From contig NZ_JBHRTA010000062.1 in NCBI RefSeq assembly GCF_042646065.1, positions 186,001 through 250,000 on the forward strand: a stretch of 64,000 nt of DNA. Direction: 5' to 3'. Below, one piece after another: positions 41,459 to 51,263 of this stretch (position 1 is the stretch's first letter; each line of letters begins with the position of its first letter). A program made the translations under genes and the position numbers. Source of the stretch: Parapedobacter deserti. Its GTDB lineage: Bacteria; Bacteroidota; Bacteroidia; Sphingobacteriales; Sphingobacteriaceae. The notes beneath the pieces were generated by a model that saw only the letters and a list, made by a program, of their open reading frames with translations, did not search any database and was not told the origin of the DNA.

Positions 41459-43933
41459 TCAAAACAGCCGCAGCCCGATCCGTATCGCATCTCTCCCGCG
41501 TAAGCCCGGTTCCGTGCCGAATCCCCTTGCATAAACTACCCGGAGGTTTTGCCATTGCAGCCCGAGGTGAATCTCCCCATAATGGGATGCCTCCGTGGTG
41601 TTCAGGTAATGCAGCCCCACGATCTCCTGAAGCTTGAGTCTACGGAGTAAAGGAACCTTGCTCGTCAAAATGGACGAGAGGTTATATTCGCTGTGGGCCT
41701 CTAAAAAATTCGCCGATGTGCTGTGGCGGTAATAGTCCAGCAGCAGGAATGTGCTTAGCTGCTGATCGCTGATTAGCGTCTGGGTGCCATTGAAATGTCG
41801 GTAATCAGGGTAGTATAACTGCTTTCCGCTCAAAAACGTGCCGGCGCTGATATCAAACGACAGTTGGCCATATAGCCCCAGTGGGACTCCCGTCTTATAC
41901 AACCTTGCAACCAGCAGGTCGTAATCCGCGTCGGCAGCAAAGACACCGGAAATACCCTTATTGTAATTGATCGAAAACGTAGGCCACTTCGACGGCAGGT
42001 ATATCCTCCGGTTGGGATAAGTCTCATATTTGGTACCGAAGTCGTAGCTAACCGCTAAGCCCACCTTGAACGCCCGGTTTTCCTCGAAGAGCGGAATATC
42101 TTCGGCGGGCACCAAGGGATTGTTGGAGGTCAGGTATTGCTCATTCCGTTTCCAAAACGTATAGGCGGTACCATTAGGTAACCATAAGCGGTTTTCCCAA
42201 TTTGCGGTGGCGGCCACTTTAACGTTCGCCGGCAATGTATATCGCCACTCCACACCGCCAAATGCACGTTCGTACAGCTTCTGGTAGTTGCGCCCGAAAA
42301 AGATGGTGCTGATCGTGTTGAACAGCGGCGGCAGGGACCCGCGGCTATTGAGATCCTGTATGGTGCTCCCACCGTATATATGAACATTGCTTTGCCCCAA
42401 AGGGAAAGCCGCACCCAGATAGCCATTGAACCGATAGTTGGCAAATCCATATCGCGCATTTCCGTAAAGCGTCATGTCGCGGTGCGCCACAGTGTCCACC
42501 TGCTTGGTATACCGCATGTCGTAGTTGAGTGCCAGCCCCTCCACACTGTTGAAGAGCAGGGAGGTGACCAGTCCGTCGAAGAACAGAAAAGAGCGCTTGT
42601 CTCGATTACGGTAGGTGTACCCTGTAGACAGCAATCCCAGCGGCTTAAACCGGTTAGACACCTGGTCAAGCGAATCGCGGTACGCTTTTGATTCACGGCG
42701 TTGCTGCAGGCTGTCTTTGCGGATATAATCCAGCCGCTCCTCTTCTGTGAGCAGCAGCGGTCGGTGCTCCGTCCAATAGGCAGAATCCCGTTTATTGACA
42801 CCCTCGGCAATACGCAGCACTTCGTTAAACTGTCCTTTTTCAATTTCGGGGTTCAACGCATACTCGCTGTACACCGCGGCAAAATAACCACCGATGCGAA
42901 AGCCCAATAGGCCGCCCACAAAGTCGAACCGAATATTCGACGGTTGCCATTGACCGCCACCTACCGGAATAAATTCCTGCCGGATCTCCAGTGTATCGAG
43001 GATATTAAGGCTTGATTCCTTGGTAAGCCTCAGGTTGACACCATATATCCGCCAGGTGTCTTCCACGATGTAGATATCGCCCTGGTATAGTGGCTCCGCT
43101 TTGCGCCGTGGCATAACCTCGATTTTATTTACCGTCAACCCATCTTCCTGTGTCGTGCCTAACAGGCGGTACCGATAATATCCAAATGCGTTATCTGCTA
43201 TCGGTGAGACAAACGGGCGGGGGCTCAACCCGTCAATGATGGGTTGGTGGTTTTCGTAGAAGTTAAGTTTCAGGTCTGCGGCGCGGTTGAAGCTGAAGGC
43301 GCGATTGTTGCCTGAGAACTTGGAGCTGATCATTTCTTCGCGAAACTCACCGGGTGGCCTTACGGTAATACGGGATTCAGATTCTGATAAGTAAACGATA
43401 CCGGTGCGGTTGGAATCAAGACCGATTTCGCGGCCGATTTTATCAACATCGACACCCAAGAATCTCTTAGGCGCCTGCAACAGCCGTTGCACTCCCTTTA
43501 TATACACCTTTGCAGTGTATGGCGCGGCTTCATACAAGTGTTTCCGGCGGTGCTTGATGGCCTGCCGAATAATCGCATAAGCGGGGTCTTCACCTTTGCC
43601 GATGACCACTTCCTGCAACAGATACGATTCGGTGTGTAGGACGACGTCGAGATGGCTGTCTTGGTTTAGCATTACCCGTTCGATGGCTTGTTTGAACCCT
43701 ACGGCCCGGATGAGCAGCTCATGCTCGCCCTGGGGCAACCGGAGCCGGAATATCCCTTCATTGTTCGCTGCGGTGCCTGCGGTGGCATCTTTCTTATAGA
43801 CGCTGGCGAAGGGGACCGGGTTGCCATGTTCGTCGGTTATCCGCCCGGTTAATTGATAGAACTGCGCCTGCGCGGTCAAAACGGCGGCACAGATCAAGAA
43901 AAGCACTAAGGTCGGCCTGAGCGTACGGATCAT
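41459..43933 (-). CDS. DUF5686 outer-membrane protein with carboxypeptidase-like domain
   Basis: Exported protein of 824 residues, typical of Bacteroidota. Signal peptide MIRTLRPTLVLFLICAAVLT with AQA|Q, then a carboxypeptidase-D regulatory-like beta domain (about 27-110: LTGRITDEHGNPVPFASVYK, LRLPQGEHELLIRAVGFKQA). The rest is the DUF5686 region, with YYRYRLLGTTQEDGLTVNKI, PLYQGDIYIVEDTWRIYGVN and a C-terminal beta-barrel ending RDAIRIGLRLF with a terminal Phe. Function is not established; members are thought to be surface-assembly or receptor-like. It stands alone, convergent with folE and divergent from metK. Confidence 0.9.
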   Translation of the reverse strand: MIRTLRPTLVLFLICAAVLTAQAQFYQLTGRITDEHGNPVPFASVYKKDATAGTAANNEGIFRLRLPQGEHELLIRAVGFKQAIERVMLNQDSHLDVVLHTESYLLQEVVIGKGEDPAYAIIRQAIKHRRKHLYEAAPYTAKVYIKGVQRLLQAPKRFLGVDVDKIGREIGLDSNRTGIVYLSESESRITVRPPGEFREEMISSKFSGNNRAFSFNRAADLKLNFYENHQPIIDGLSPRPFVSPIADNAFGYYRYRLLGTTQEDGLTVNKIEVMPRRKAEPLYQGDIYIVEDTWRIYGVNLRLTKESSLNILDTLEIRQEFIPVGGGQWQPSNIRFDFVGGLLGFRIGGYFAAVYSEYALNPEIEKGQFNEVLRIAEGVNKRDSAYWTEHRPLLLTEEERLDYIRKDSLQQRRESKAYRDSLDQVSNRFKPLGLLSTGYTYRNRDKRSFLFFDGLVTSLLFNSVEGLALNYDMRYTKQVDTVAHRDMTLYGNARYGFANYRFNGYLGAAFPLGQSNVHIYGGSTIQDLNSRGSLPPLFNTISTIFFGRNYQKLYERAFGGVEWRYTLPANVKVAATANWENRLWLPNGTAYTFWKRNEQYLTSNNPLVPAEDIPLFEENRAFKVGLAVSYDFGTKYETYPNRRIYLPSKWPTFSINYNKGISGVFAADADYDLLVARLYKTGVPLGLYGQLSFDISAGTFLSGKQLYYPDYRHFNGTQTLISDQQLSTFLLLDYYRHSTSANFLEAHSEYNLSSILTSKVPLLRRLKLQEIVGLHYLNTTEASHYGEIHLGLQWQNLRVVYARGFGTEPGLRGRDAIRIGLRLF

Positions 43934-44052
43934 GTTTACGTGTTATTTCAGTTTATTGTCATGATGCCCAAACTTACCAAACGTTACAGCATGTTATTGT
44001 CAAAATATGATATTTTGGTGTAGGTCTGACTATATTATACACGCCTCATGAT

Positions 44053-44082
44053 TTTGAAAACGATAAAAGTATCGTAGCTTTG
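44053..44082 (+). promoter_or_regulatory. Bacteroidota-type promoter of metK
   Basis: TTTG at 44053-44056, an 18-bp spacer and TAGCTTTG at 44075-44082. Predicted transcription start near 44089, leaving about 15 nt of leader, too short for a SAM riboswitch. Confidence 0.65.
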
Positions 44083-44103
44083 CAACGCAAAATACTGTAC
44101 TAG

Positions 44104-45357
44104 ATGCCTTATTTATTTACATCGGAATCCGTTTCGGAAGGACACCCAGACAAAATAGCTGATCAGATTTCTGATGCACTGATCGATAACTTTCTGGCTT
44201 GGGACGCCGATTCCCGAGTTGCCATCGAAACGCTCGTGACCACCGGACAAGTGGTATTGGCCGGTGAGGTCAAATCAAAGATATACCTCGATGTACCGAA
44301 AATCACCCGGTCTGTCATCGAACGTATCGGGTATACCAAATCCGAGTACATGTTTGAAGCCAATTCATGTGGTATTCTTTCGGCCATACATGAGCAGTCC
44401 CCGGATATCAACCAAGGCGTTGACCGCAAGGATAAGCAAGAGCAAGGCGCTGGTGATCAGGGCATCATGTTCGGGTATGCCAACAACGAAACCGAAAACC
44501 TAATGCCTTTGGCCCTCGATCTGGCACACAAGCTGTTGCAAGAACTCGCTGCGCTTAGGCGTGAAAACGATGAAATAACCTATCTCCGTCCGGACTCAAA
44601 AGCACAGGTGACGCTGGAGTACGACGACCATCACAGGCCACGACGTATCGATGCCATCGTGGTATCCACTCAGCATGACGAGTTTGATACCGAGGAGGTC
44701 ATGCTTGAGCGGATCAAATCAGACATTATCCATATTCTCATTCCGCGGGTAAAAGCTCGGTTGGAACCCGAACTGCAGCAACTTTTCACTGACGACATCA
44801 AATACCATATCAATCCGACGGGCAAGTTTGTCATTGGCGGCCCACATGGCGACACCGGGCTTACGGGCAGGAAAATTATCGTAGACACCTACGGCGGTAA
44901 GGGCGGCCATGGTGGTGGGGCTTTTTCCGGCAAAGACCCATCCAAGGTAGATCGGTCGGCGGCTTATGCCACCCGGCATATTGCCAAAAACCTGGTAGCT
45001 GCAGGAGTAGCAGATGAATTGCTCGTGCAGATATCGTATGCAATCGGTGTCAAAGACCCGATAGGTATTTATGTCAACACCTTTGGTACGGCAAAGGTCG
45101 GTCTGTCGGACGGCGAAATCGCAGAGAAGATACATGAACTTTTTGATATGACACCCTACGGCATTGAAACCAGGCTCAAGCTGCGCAATCCCATCTATGC
45201 CGAAACGGCCGCCTATGGCCATATGGGACGTGAACCGCGCACGGTGACGAAGGCGTTCGAAAACAGTAACGGCGAAACCAAATCGCTGGAAGTTGAGTTG
45301 TTTACTTGGGAAAAACTGGACTATGTAGACCAGGTGAAGGCCGCATTCGGCCTATAG
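44104..45357 (+). CDS. metK: S-adenosylmethionine synthetase
   Basis: Enzyme of 417 residues that makes SAM from Met and ATP in the cytoplasm. It shows the N-terminal TSESVSEGHPDKIADQISDA, the ATP motif GAGDQGIMFGYA and the P-loop-like GGAFSGKDPSKVDRSAAYAT, plus LTGRKIIVDTYGGKGGHGGG. Length is slightly above the common 385-400; a segment after GYANNETENLMPLALDLAHK is normal for Bacteroidota. It has its own promoter. The stop overlaps that of the convergent fabD gene by 6 bp. Confidence 0.98.
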   Translation: MPYLFTSESVSEGHPDKIADQISDALIDNFLAWDADSRVAIETLVTTGQVVLAGEVKSKIYLDVPKITRSVIERIGYTKSEYMFEANSCGILSAIHEQSPDINQGVDRKDKQEQGAGDQGIMFGYANNETENLMPLALDLAHKLLQELAALRRENDEITYLRPDSKAQVTLEYDDHHRPRRIDAIVVSTQHDEFDTEEVMLERIKSDIIHILIPRVKARLEPELQQLFTDDIKYHINPTGKFVIGGPHGDTGLTGRKIIVDTYGGKGGHGGGAFSGKDPSKVDRSAAYATRHIAKNLVAAGVADELLVQISYAIGVKDPIGIYVNTFGTAKVGLSDGEIAEKIHELFDMTPYGIETRLKLRNPIYAETAAYGHMGREPRTVTKAFENSNGETKSLEVELFTWEKLDYVDQVKAAFGL

Positions 45358-46236
45358 CACTGCGGCAGCGGTTTCTACCTTACGGTCTATTTTTTTGACC
45401 AATCCCTGCAGTACGTTTCCCGGACCTACTTCCGTAAACGACGCGGCTCCATCTTCAATCATATGGAGGATGGTCTGCGTCCAGCGAACAGGCCCTGTAA
45501 GCTGCTCGATCAGGTTATGCTTTATGGCTTCAGGATCGGTATAGGCCTTTGCATCGACATTTTGATAGATCGGGCATACCGGCGTCTTGATCTCCACCGC
45601 TTCAATTGCTGCTTGCAACTCCACTTTCGCGGCTTCCATCAATGGCGAATGGAATGCCCCTCCTACATTCAGCTTCAGTGCCCGCTTGGCACCTGCCTCA
45701 AGCAACAGTTCGCAAGCCTTATCCACACCAGCAACCGAGCCGGAGATTACCAACTGCCCTGGGCAGTTGTAGTTAGCAGGAACCACCACGTCACTTACGC
45801 GCTGGCAAACATCTTCTACCGTAAAATCATCGAGCCCCAGAATGGCGGCCATGGTGGAGGGCTGGATCTCAGTGGCCTTTTGCATGGCATTTGCTCGCGC
45901 GGCAACCAGTCGAAGGCCGTCCTCAAACCCGAGAGCTCTCGTAGCTACCAACGCCGAAAACTCGCCCAAAGAATGACCGGCTACCATTTGCGGGTCAAAC
46001 GCCTTCCCTAACGCGTTGGCCAAGATCACCGAGTGCAGAAAAATCGCAGGTTGCGTTACCTTCGTTTGCTTGAGATCCTCATCTGTCCCAGCAAACATTA
46101 TGTCAGTAATCCGAAAGCCTAAGATTTCATTGGCTTGTTCAAATAAAAACTTGGTATCTTCACTATGATTGTAGAGGTCTTTGCCCATGCCTACAAATTG
46201 GGCGCCCTGTCCCGGAAAGATATATGCGCTCTTCAT
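45352..46236 (-). CDS. fabD: Malonyl-CoA--ACP transacylase
   Basis: Enzyme of 294 residues that loads malonate on acyl carrier protein for fatty-acid synthesis. The N-terminus has YIFPGQGAQFVGMGKDLYNH, the nucleophile Ser in VAGHSLGEFSALVATRALGF and the catalytic His in GGAFHSPLMEAAKVELQ. The ending GPGNVLQGLVKKIDR is also typical. It is alone on the minus strand, with a TATATTTG -7 element at 46277-46284. No other fab gene is adjacent apart from the distant fabZ fusion at 13768. Confidence 0.97.
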   Translation of the reverse strand: MKSAYIFPGQGAQFVGMGKDLYNHSEDTKFLFEQANEILGFRITDIMFAGTDEDLKQTKVTQPAIFLHSVILANALGKAFDPQMVAGHSLGEFSALVATRALGFEDGLRLVAARANAMQKATEIQPSTMAAILGLDDFTVEDVCQRVSDVVVPANYNCPGQLVISGSVAGVDKACELLLEAGAKRALKLNVGGAFHSPLMEAAKVELQAAIEAVEIKTPVCPIYQNVDAKAYTDPEAIKHNLIEQLTGPVRWTQTILHMIEDGAASFTEVGPGNVLQGLVKKIDRKVETAAAVL

Positions 46237-46254
46237 CTATCGTTGAGTTTCTAA

Positions 46255-46330
46255 TGAGATTTCAATGCAGATGGGGCAAATATAGCGGATTATACCGAAA
46301 CTTACCGACGCAATTTGAGATTTCAATGCA
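46255..46330. repeat. 15-bp direct repeat beside the fabD promoter
   Basis: TGAGATTTCAATGCA occurs at 46255-46269 and again at 46316-46330, 61 bp apart, in the 128-bp gap between divergent fabD and the DUF481-type gene. The fabD -7 element (minus-strand TATATTTG, 46277-46284) lies between the copies. It might be operator-like or the trace of a small duplication. Confidence 0.5.
46277..46284 (-). promoter_or_regulatory. Bacteroidota -7 element for fabD
   Basis: Minus-strand TATATTTG, an exact TAnnTTTG match, 41 bp upstream of the fabD ATG at 46236. No clear -33 partner. Confidence 0.45.
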
Positions 46331-46364
46331 TGCAATAAACTACTTTTACTAACTTAGCTTGCCC

Positions 46365-47099
46365 ATGGTCAAACGGAATATATATATCGTGTTTCTATTG
46401 GCATCGGTTGCAACCACCGCCCGGGCGCAGTGGACTGATAGCACGCATTATTACGTACAGCTTTCGTCTACCAATTCCATCAACCGGGCGTCAGGTAAAA
46501 GCGCTTATCTTTTCAATAACGGGCTCCGCTTCTCCATCCGCAAAGAGCGGATTAGCCTCAATCTGAACAACAATTGGCTCTACGGGCAACAGGACGGCTC
46601 AGTAACGAATAACGACTACTCGGCCACCTTCGACGCAAATTTATACCGCCCCGGAAGAAAATTCTTTTACTGGGGGCTGGGCAATTACAACACCAGTTTA
46701 TCACTCAATATCAAGAACCAGCTGCTCGCGGGCGCAGGCGGAGCTTACAGTTTCTTTGACAGCGAGACCGCATATTTCAACCTAAGTGATGGCTTTCTAT
46801 TCGATGCGAGCAGCATCCTAGTCGATGATCAAACTGTACAATACCAGACCGTTCGTAACTCATTCCGGCTGGCTTATAAATTCGTGATCAAGTCGCTGAT
46901 TGTGTTGCAGGGCAGCAATTTTTTCCAACCCTCGCTTAGAGACGGGAGTGATTTTAATATTCGCCTTAACAACGACATATCCTTCCAGCTAAGTAAATGG
47001 CTGAGCCTCAAAGCCGCGATGACTTACAATCGCGTCAACCGCACCGACAGCGAAAACCTGCTGTTTACCTATGGCGTGTCGTTTGAACGATATTTTTGA
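46365..47099 (+). CDS. DUF481-like outer-membrane protein
   Basis: Exported protein of 244 residues. Signal peptide MVKRNIYIVFLLASVATTAR with ARA|Q, giving an N-terminal Gln. The mature protein is nearly all alternating strands (YLFNNGLRFSIRKERISLNL, NNNWLYGQQDGSVTNNDYSA, LYRPGRKFFYWGLGNYNTSL, LAYKFVIKSLIVLQGSNFF) and ends TYGVSFERYF with a terminal Phe. This matches the DUF481/salt-induced barrel type. The start is the ATG at 46365; a TTG six bases earlier is less likely. The function is unknown. It is convergent with the M16 gene, 13 bp between stops. Confidence 0.75.
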   Translation: MVKRNIYIVFLLASVATTARAQWTDSTHYYVQLSSTNSINRASGKSAYLFNNGLRFSIRKERISLNLNNNWLYGQQDGSVTNNDYSATFDANLYRPGRKFFYWGLGNYNTSLSLNIKNQLLAGAGGAYSFFDSETAYFNLSDGFLFDASSILVDDQTVQYQTVRNSFRLAYKFVIKSLIVLQGSNFFQPSLRDGSDFNIRLNNDISFQLSKWLSLKAAMTYNRVNRTDSENLLFTYGVSFERYF

Positions 47100-47112
47100 C
47101 GACTAGGACAAC

Positions 47113-48339
47113 TTACTCGGGCACAAAACGTAGGGTCGATCGATTATGCTCATCGAAGATTTCATTGGCAATGGCCAACAGTTGATCCGAGGTGACGGCA
47201 TCGATTTTGGCAAACACATCAGCCAGCGTCTGTATTTCGTTGTGATCCAGCAAGCTTTTAGCCAAGGTAATAATGAGGTTCAGCCTATTTTCCTCTCCCA
47301 AAGCGATCTGTCCCTTAAACTTTTTTTTCGCTTGAAACAGCTGCATCACGCCCATTTTCTGGTCGCGCAATCGCTTTAGCTGGCGGGCGACCAATCGCGC
47401 CGCACGGTCTGCTTTTTCCTCGTCAGTACCAAAATAGATATGGAAGATGCCAGTATCCGAAAGCGGCGTATAGTTAGATTCGATGGTGTAGGCAATCCCG
47501 TGTTTTTCGCGTACGACGAGATTAAGCTTTGAGCTCATACCCATCCCACCGAGCAGGTTGTTAAGCAGCAACAACCCCGCTTTATGCTCGTGATGGGTGT
47601 CGTAGGCAATTCCACCCATGACATAATGCGTCTGATTAATTGGTTTTTTTACGGCGACATGTCGGCTCTCCCTTTGTGGGGGCGCCGCCCGCCGTTGTTG
47701 TTTCGTGCTTTCGGGTATTCCGCCCAGTGTCCGGTTGGCAATAGCGGCTACTTTCTTTGAAGTATAGTGCCCGCTGATCCCGATAATTATCTCATGGGTA
47801 TTATAGTTCTTTTGGATGAACCTCAAAACATCGTTGCGCGTAAACCGCTGCAAATCTTCTGCCGTACCGAGGATATTGTGCCCAAGGGCGTGTCCACGAA
47901 AAAGCTGATCTTCAAAGTCGTCCATGATGGAGTCTTCAGGGCTGTCCAGGTAAGAGGCCATCTCATCGAGAATAACTCCCTTTTCTTTGTCCATCTCACT
48001 TTCGGGGAATACGGAATGGAAAAAAAGGTCTTGGAATAAATCCAATGTCCGTTCCAGATACGGAGTTAAGAAGGACGCGTGGATACAAGTATATTCTTTG
48101 GTGGTATAGGCGTTCAGGTCGCCGCCCACGGACTCCAGCCTGTTCAATATCTGATTGGTGTTCCGTTTTTCGGTCTGCTTGAATAGCAGGTGCTCGATGA
48201 AATGCGCCAACCCGTGCTGGCCCTCCTGTTCATCCCTGGCGCCCGCATTGACAAGCAGACAGGCGTGAGATACCGACGAGGCGGCATAATGCAACACAAT
48301 CCGGATACCATTAGGCAAATTAATGAGCTCATACTCCAT
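47113..48339 (-). CDS. M16-family zinc peptidase
   Basis: Insulinase-type peptidase of 408 residues, the size of a single M16B subunit. The inverted zinc motif HFIEHLLFK (HxxEH) lies near residue 50 in GQHGLAHFIEHLLFKQTEKR, with the downstream Glu in KGVILDEMASYLD. The second domain contains THYVMGGIAYDTHHEHKAGL and LLNNLLGGMGMSSKLNLVVR, the R/Y region of M16 C-domains. There is no signal peptide; such proteins in Bacteroidota may be cytoplasmic or peripheral. It follows the barrel gene at 48370 by 30 bp in the same direction and is probably part of its operon. Confidence 0.93.
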   Translation of the reverse strand: MEYELINLPNGIRIVLHYAASSVSHACLLVNAGARDEQEGQHGLAHFIEHLLFKQTEKRNTNQILNRLESVGGDLNAYTTKEYTCIHASFLTPYLERTLDLFQDLFFHSVFPESEMDKEKGVILDEMASYLDSPEDSIMDDFEDQLFRGHALGHNILGTAEDLQRFTRNDVLRFIQKNYNTHEIIIGISGHYTSKKVAAIANRTLGGIPESTKQQRRAAPPQRESRHVAVKKPINQTHYVMGGIAYDTHHEHKAGLLLLNNLLGGMGMSSKLNLVVREKHGIAYTIESNYTPLSDTGIFHIYFGTDEEKADRAARLVARQLKRLRDQKMGVMQLFQAKKKFKGQIALGEENRLNLIITLAKSLLDHNEIQTLADVFAKIDAVTSDQLLAIANEIFDEHNRSTLRFVPE

Positions 48340-48369
48340 AGCCGCGCAAGATAGCGAAAATTAAAATCT

Positions 48370-51240
48370 TCAGCCACCTCGCCGGCCGCCGCCCCAGCCA
48401 CCCGGGCTACCAGGAGCGTCAAACCCCATTCCGCCACCGGCGAAGTTCGAGAACCGATAGGTGAGCGACAGCATGAAATAACGGGCTAGCCTATTGGTTC
48501 TGCTGTCGATGATCATGTTTTCGGTAACGTTGCGCGACACGTTGGTCTGCTCATTGAGCAAGTCAAACGCCTGGAAGCGTATAGCACCGGTCCTACCCTT
48601 TAAAAACTGCTTCTCAATGTACGTATTAATGATCATCGGGTTTGCCTGCACCGCGCTGCTGTACCCGTTGTTGGTGGTTTTCGCCAGGTCTGCTCCGAAT
48701 ATCCAGGTCGGGGTAAGGTTAACCGAGCCGTTTAACGTGAACGCCCACGTAGAAATATTGTTGTTATTGCCAGCATTAACCGTATTGTCGGTCGTGTTGT
48801 AGGTGTATCGAATTCCAGGTGTCACATCAACGGTTTCGGTGGGATTGTACCTGAACATGATGCCCTGTGAGAGCACCCAATTCTTGGCGACATTGCGTAC
48901 GGTGTTGAAATACGGAGCTCCGTTGTTCGCAATCTCAGACGATGCATAAGAGACGTTGTTGTTATACATCACCATGCCGTTGAACGACAATGTATAAGTC
49001 CGGTCGCTAAAAGGTTTCGAAAAATTATAGAAGCCACGGGTGTTATAAAACCCATCTGTATTGAGGTATTCGGTGGCCTGGACAATCCCGATGGAATCGT
49101 CTACAAAAGTGGTACGGTTGGTCACAATCTTATCTTCAGCCAATGACCCTGTCAATCCGACAAAGAATGATGTACCCTCGCCGATATTGAAGTTTCGGTA
49201 ATTGATACGCAGCTCATGGTTAAACTCAGCAGACAAATTCGGATTGCCGGTTACGGGGGCATTCACATTTGAATAGTCGGTGAACGGCTGAATCTGGGTA
49301 ACTCCCGGCTCGTTTGCACGACCGGAGTAATTGACACTAAACCGCTTGGTGCGTGACATTTCATATTCCAACCGTGCCACCGGCATCCAGTTGAAGCCAC
49401 TACGATTTATGGCAATAGCCGTACCGTCGATGTCAGCACCACCACGAAGCATATTGGGCTGGGCTGCTACGCCCAACGAATAATTCCATTTATCCTTGCG
49501 GTAACGGTAGGTAAGCGTACCCCGATGCGTGGAAAAGGTATAGTCGTAGTGCTGACTGTTGTTGTATCCGGAATTATCAATGAGCGTACCGTCGATATTG
49601 AAGGCATTTGCCTGGCGATTGTTGTCATAGGAAGCAAAGTTGAAATCATAACTGACTTCCAGGTTGCTGTATTGCCCCAAAGGCTCGATGTAAGACAACG
49701 TTGCACCGCCGTTCAGGTTTTTGTTTTCCAGGTTTACCAGATGTTGCTGGTATACACTATCCAAATCTTCAATGGTCGTTTCGTACACCAGGGTATTCAA
49801 TATACGCTCTTGGTCTTGCTCGGTGCTGGCGGTGTTGAGCGAGAAGTTGAAGAAAATATTCCTACCGCCTTCGCTCAGCCTCCTATTGTACAGACCGCTG
49901 GCGCCATAGTTAGGCGCGTAAGATGCATTGACTTGCCGATTTGTAAGGTCATTAATCAGTAATTCATCCCGCACATTGGTACTTAGTGAAAGATTATTCG
50001 CGCGGTTTTGGCGATAGGCAAAATTAGGAGAGAATTTGATGTAGTTTTTATCATCAGGCCTATACTCTACGTTCCAACTGAAACGATGATCGTTGCTGAT
50101 GCTCCCGTTGTCCATATTACTCGTCGTGTAGGTGGTTACTGCCGACGCGTAGATCTCACGCATTTCATCGCTCAGCGTGGTATTATTATTATGTCCGAAA
50201 CTATAATCGCCATACATGGTCAATTTATCATTGAAATCCTGCCTATAGTTGAGCCCGATGGACTGGGTGTTCGTGAGCCCGTTCGAGCCTCCCCACATAC
50301 CCCCGCCGCCGAAGCCTCTACCAAAGCTTCCTCCGCCCCGACCGCGGCGGGCGCCGCCACTGCGGGTATTAAAGTCAAACAAGCTAGCATTTACGTTATT
50401 CAGGTTGCCCAGCACAGAGAGCTGCATGCCTTCCTTAAACTTACCGTATGAGCCGGTTACCTGATAGCGCTCTTCGGTGCCACCACCCACGCGGAAATTG
50501 CCGAAGTCGCCGTTGTTGCGCTCGGGAGCTATCTGCAGGTTCAACACCCGCTCGGGATCGCCGGTGCGGTTGCCGGTGACATTAGCCATATCGCCGTAAT
50601 CATCCACAATCTGAATCTTTTCGATGATTTCAGCGGGCAAGTTCTGAATAGCTGCTTTGATGTCGCCACCGAAAAAGTCTTTGCCATTAATACGGGCGCG
50701 TGTCACGGTTTCACCTTGTGCGGTTACATTGCCGTCCTTATCCACTTCCACGCCATCCAGTTTTTTAAGTGCGTCTTCCACTAATGCACCCTCACGGAGG
50801 CGCAAATTTTTTGTAGCGTATTCAAGCGTGTCTTCTTTTATGGTAAGCGCTGCTACCCCTGTAATGGACACCTCGGCAAGCATATGGCTGGACGTGGAAA
50901 GCCTTACCGGCAGCATCAGGTCATTCTTGCCCGGCTCAAAGGCGAAGTGCTGGCGTAGCGTATCGAAGCCCAGGCTCGTAACGGTAAGCACAAAACGTTG
51001 TCCTTTAATGCCGTTGAAGGTAAAGATACCGCCTCTACCCGAACTGGTCTGCATGGAATCCACCTCCGACACCAATTTGACGGATGCACCTATGATGGCT
51101 TCGCCTTGTTGATCACTTAAAGTGCCTTGTACCCGTTTGCCGGTCTGCGAAAAGCCTGCTACACTGAACAACAAAAATAGAGAGCCCAGCAGACAACCAC
51201 GTATTGTTTGTCTAATAGCTGATTGATTGAAAATTGTCAT
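48370..51240 (-). CDS. Outer-membrane beta-barrel protein with Gly-rich loops
   Basis: TonB-receptor-like barrel protein of 956 residues (OMP_b-brl type). Signal peptide MTIFNQSAIRQTIRGCLLGS with SVAGFS|Q at the end, a carboxypeptidase-D regulatory-like domain (about 36-115: VQGTLSDQQGEAIIGASVKL), a plug-like domain (LREGALVEDALKKLDGVEVD, GETVTRARINGKDFFGGDIK) and a long barrel. A low-complexity loop near residue 290 (SGGARRGRGGGSFGRGFGG) and the tail (GSPGGWGGGRRGG) are rich in Gly and Arg. No TonB box was seen. It is flanked by the CBM9-like gene 23 bp upstream and M16 30 bp downstream. The cargo is unknown. Confidence 0.9.
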   Translation of the reverse strand: MTIFNQSAIRQTIRGCLLGSLFLLFSVAGFSQTGKRVQGTLSDQQGEAIIGASVKLVSEVDSMQTSSGRGGIFTFNGIKGQRFVLTVTSLGFDTLRQHFAFEPGKNDLMLPVRLSTSSHMLAEVSITGVAALTIKEDTLEYATKNLRLREGALVEDALKKLDGVEVDKDGNVTAQGETVTRARINGKDFFGGDIKAAIQNLPAEIIEKIQIVDDYGDMANVTGNRTGDPERVLNLQIAPERNNGDFGNFRVGGGTEERYQVTGSYGKFKEGMQLSVLGNLNNVNASLFDFNTRSGGARRGRGGGSFGRGFGGGGMWGGSNGLTNTQSIGLNYRQDFNDKLTMYGDYSFGHNNNTTLSDEMREIYASAVTTYTTSNMDNGSISNDHRFSWNVEYRPDDKNYIKFSPNFAYRQNRANNLSLSTNVRDELLINDLTNRQVNASYAPNYGASGLYNRRLSEGGRNIFFNFSLNTASTEQDQERILNTLVYETTIEDLDSVYQQHLVNLENKNLNGGATLSYIEPLGQYSNLEVSYDFNFASYDNNRQANAFNIDGTLIDNSGYNNSQHYDYTFSTHRGTLTYRYRKDKWNYSLGVAAQPNMLRGGADIDGTAIAINRSGFNWMPVARLEYEMSRTKRFSVNYSGRANEPGVTQIQPFTDYSNVNAPVTGNPNLSAEFNHELRINYRNFNIGEGTSFFVGLTGSLAEDKIVTNRTTFVDDSIGIVQATEYLNTDGFYNTRGFYNFSKPFSDRTYTLSFNGMVMYNNNVSYASSEIANNGAPYFNTVRNVAKNWVLSQGIMFRYNPTETVDVTPGIRYTYNTTDNTVNAGNNNNISTWAFTLNGSVNLTPTWIFGADLAKTTNNGYSSAVQANPMIINTYIEKQFLKGRTGAIRFQAFDLLNEQTNVSRNVTENMIIDSRTNRLARYFMLSLTYRFSNFAGGGMGFDAPGSPGGWGGGRRGG

Positions 51241-51263
51241 TAGTTATTGTAAGTAAAAATAAT

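Noticed and set aside
44041..44103. SAM riboswitch ahead of metK.
   Set aside because: The predicted leader is about 15 nt, too short for any known SAM aptamer.
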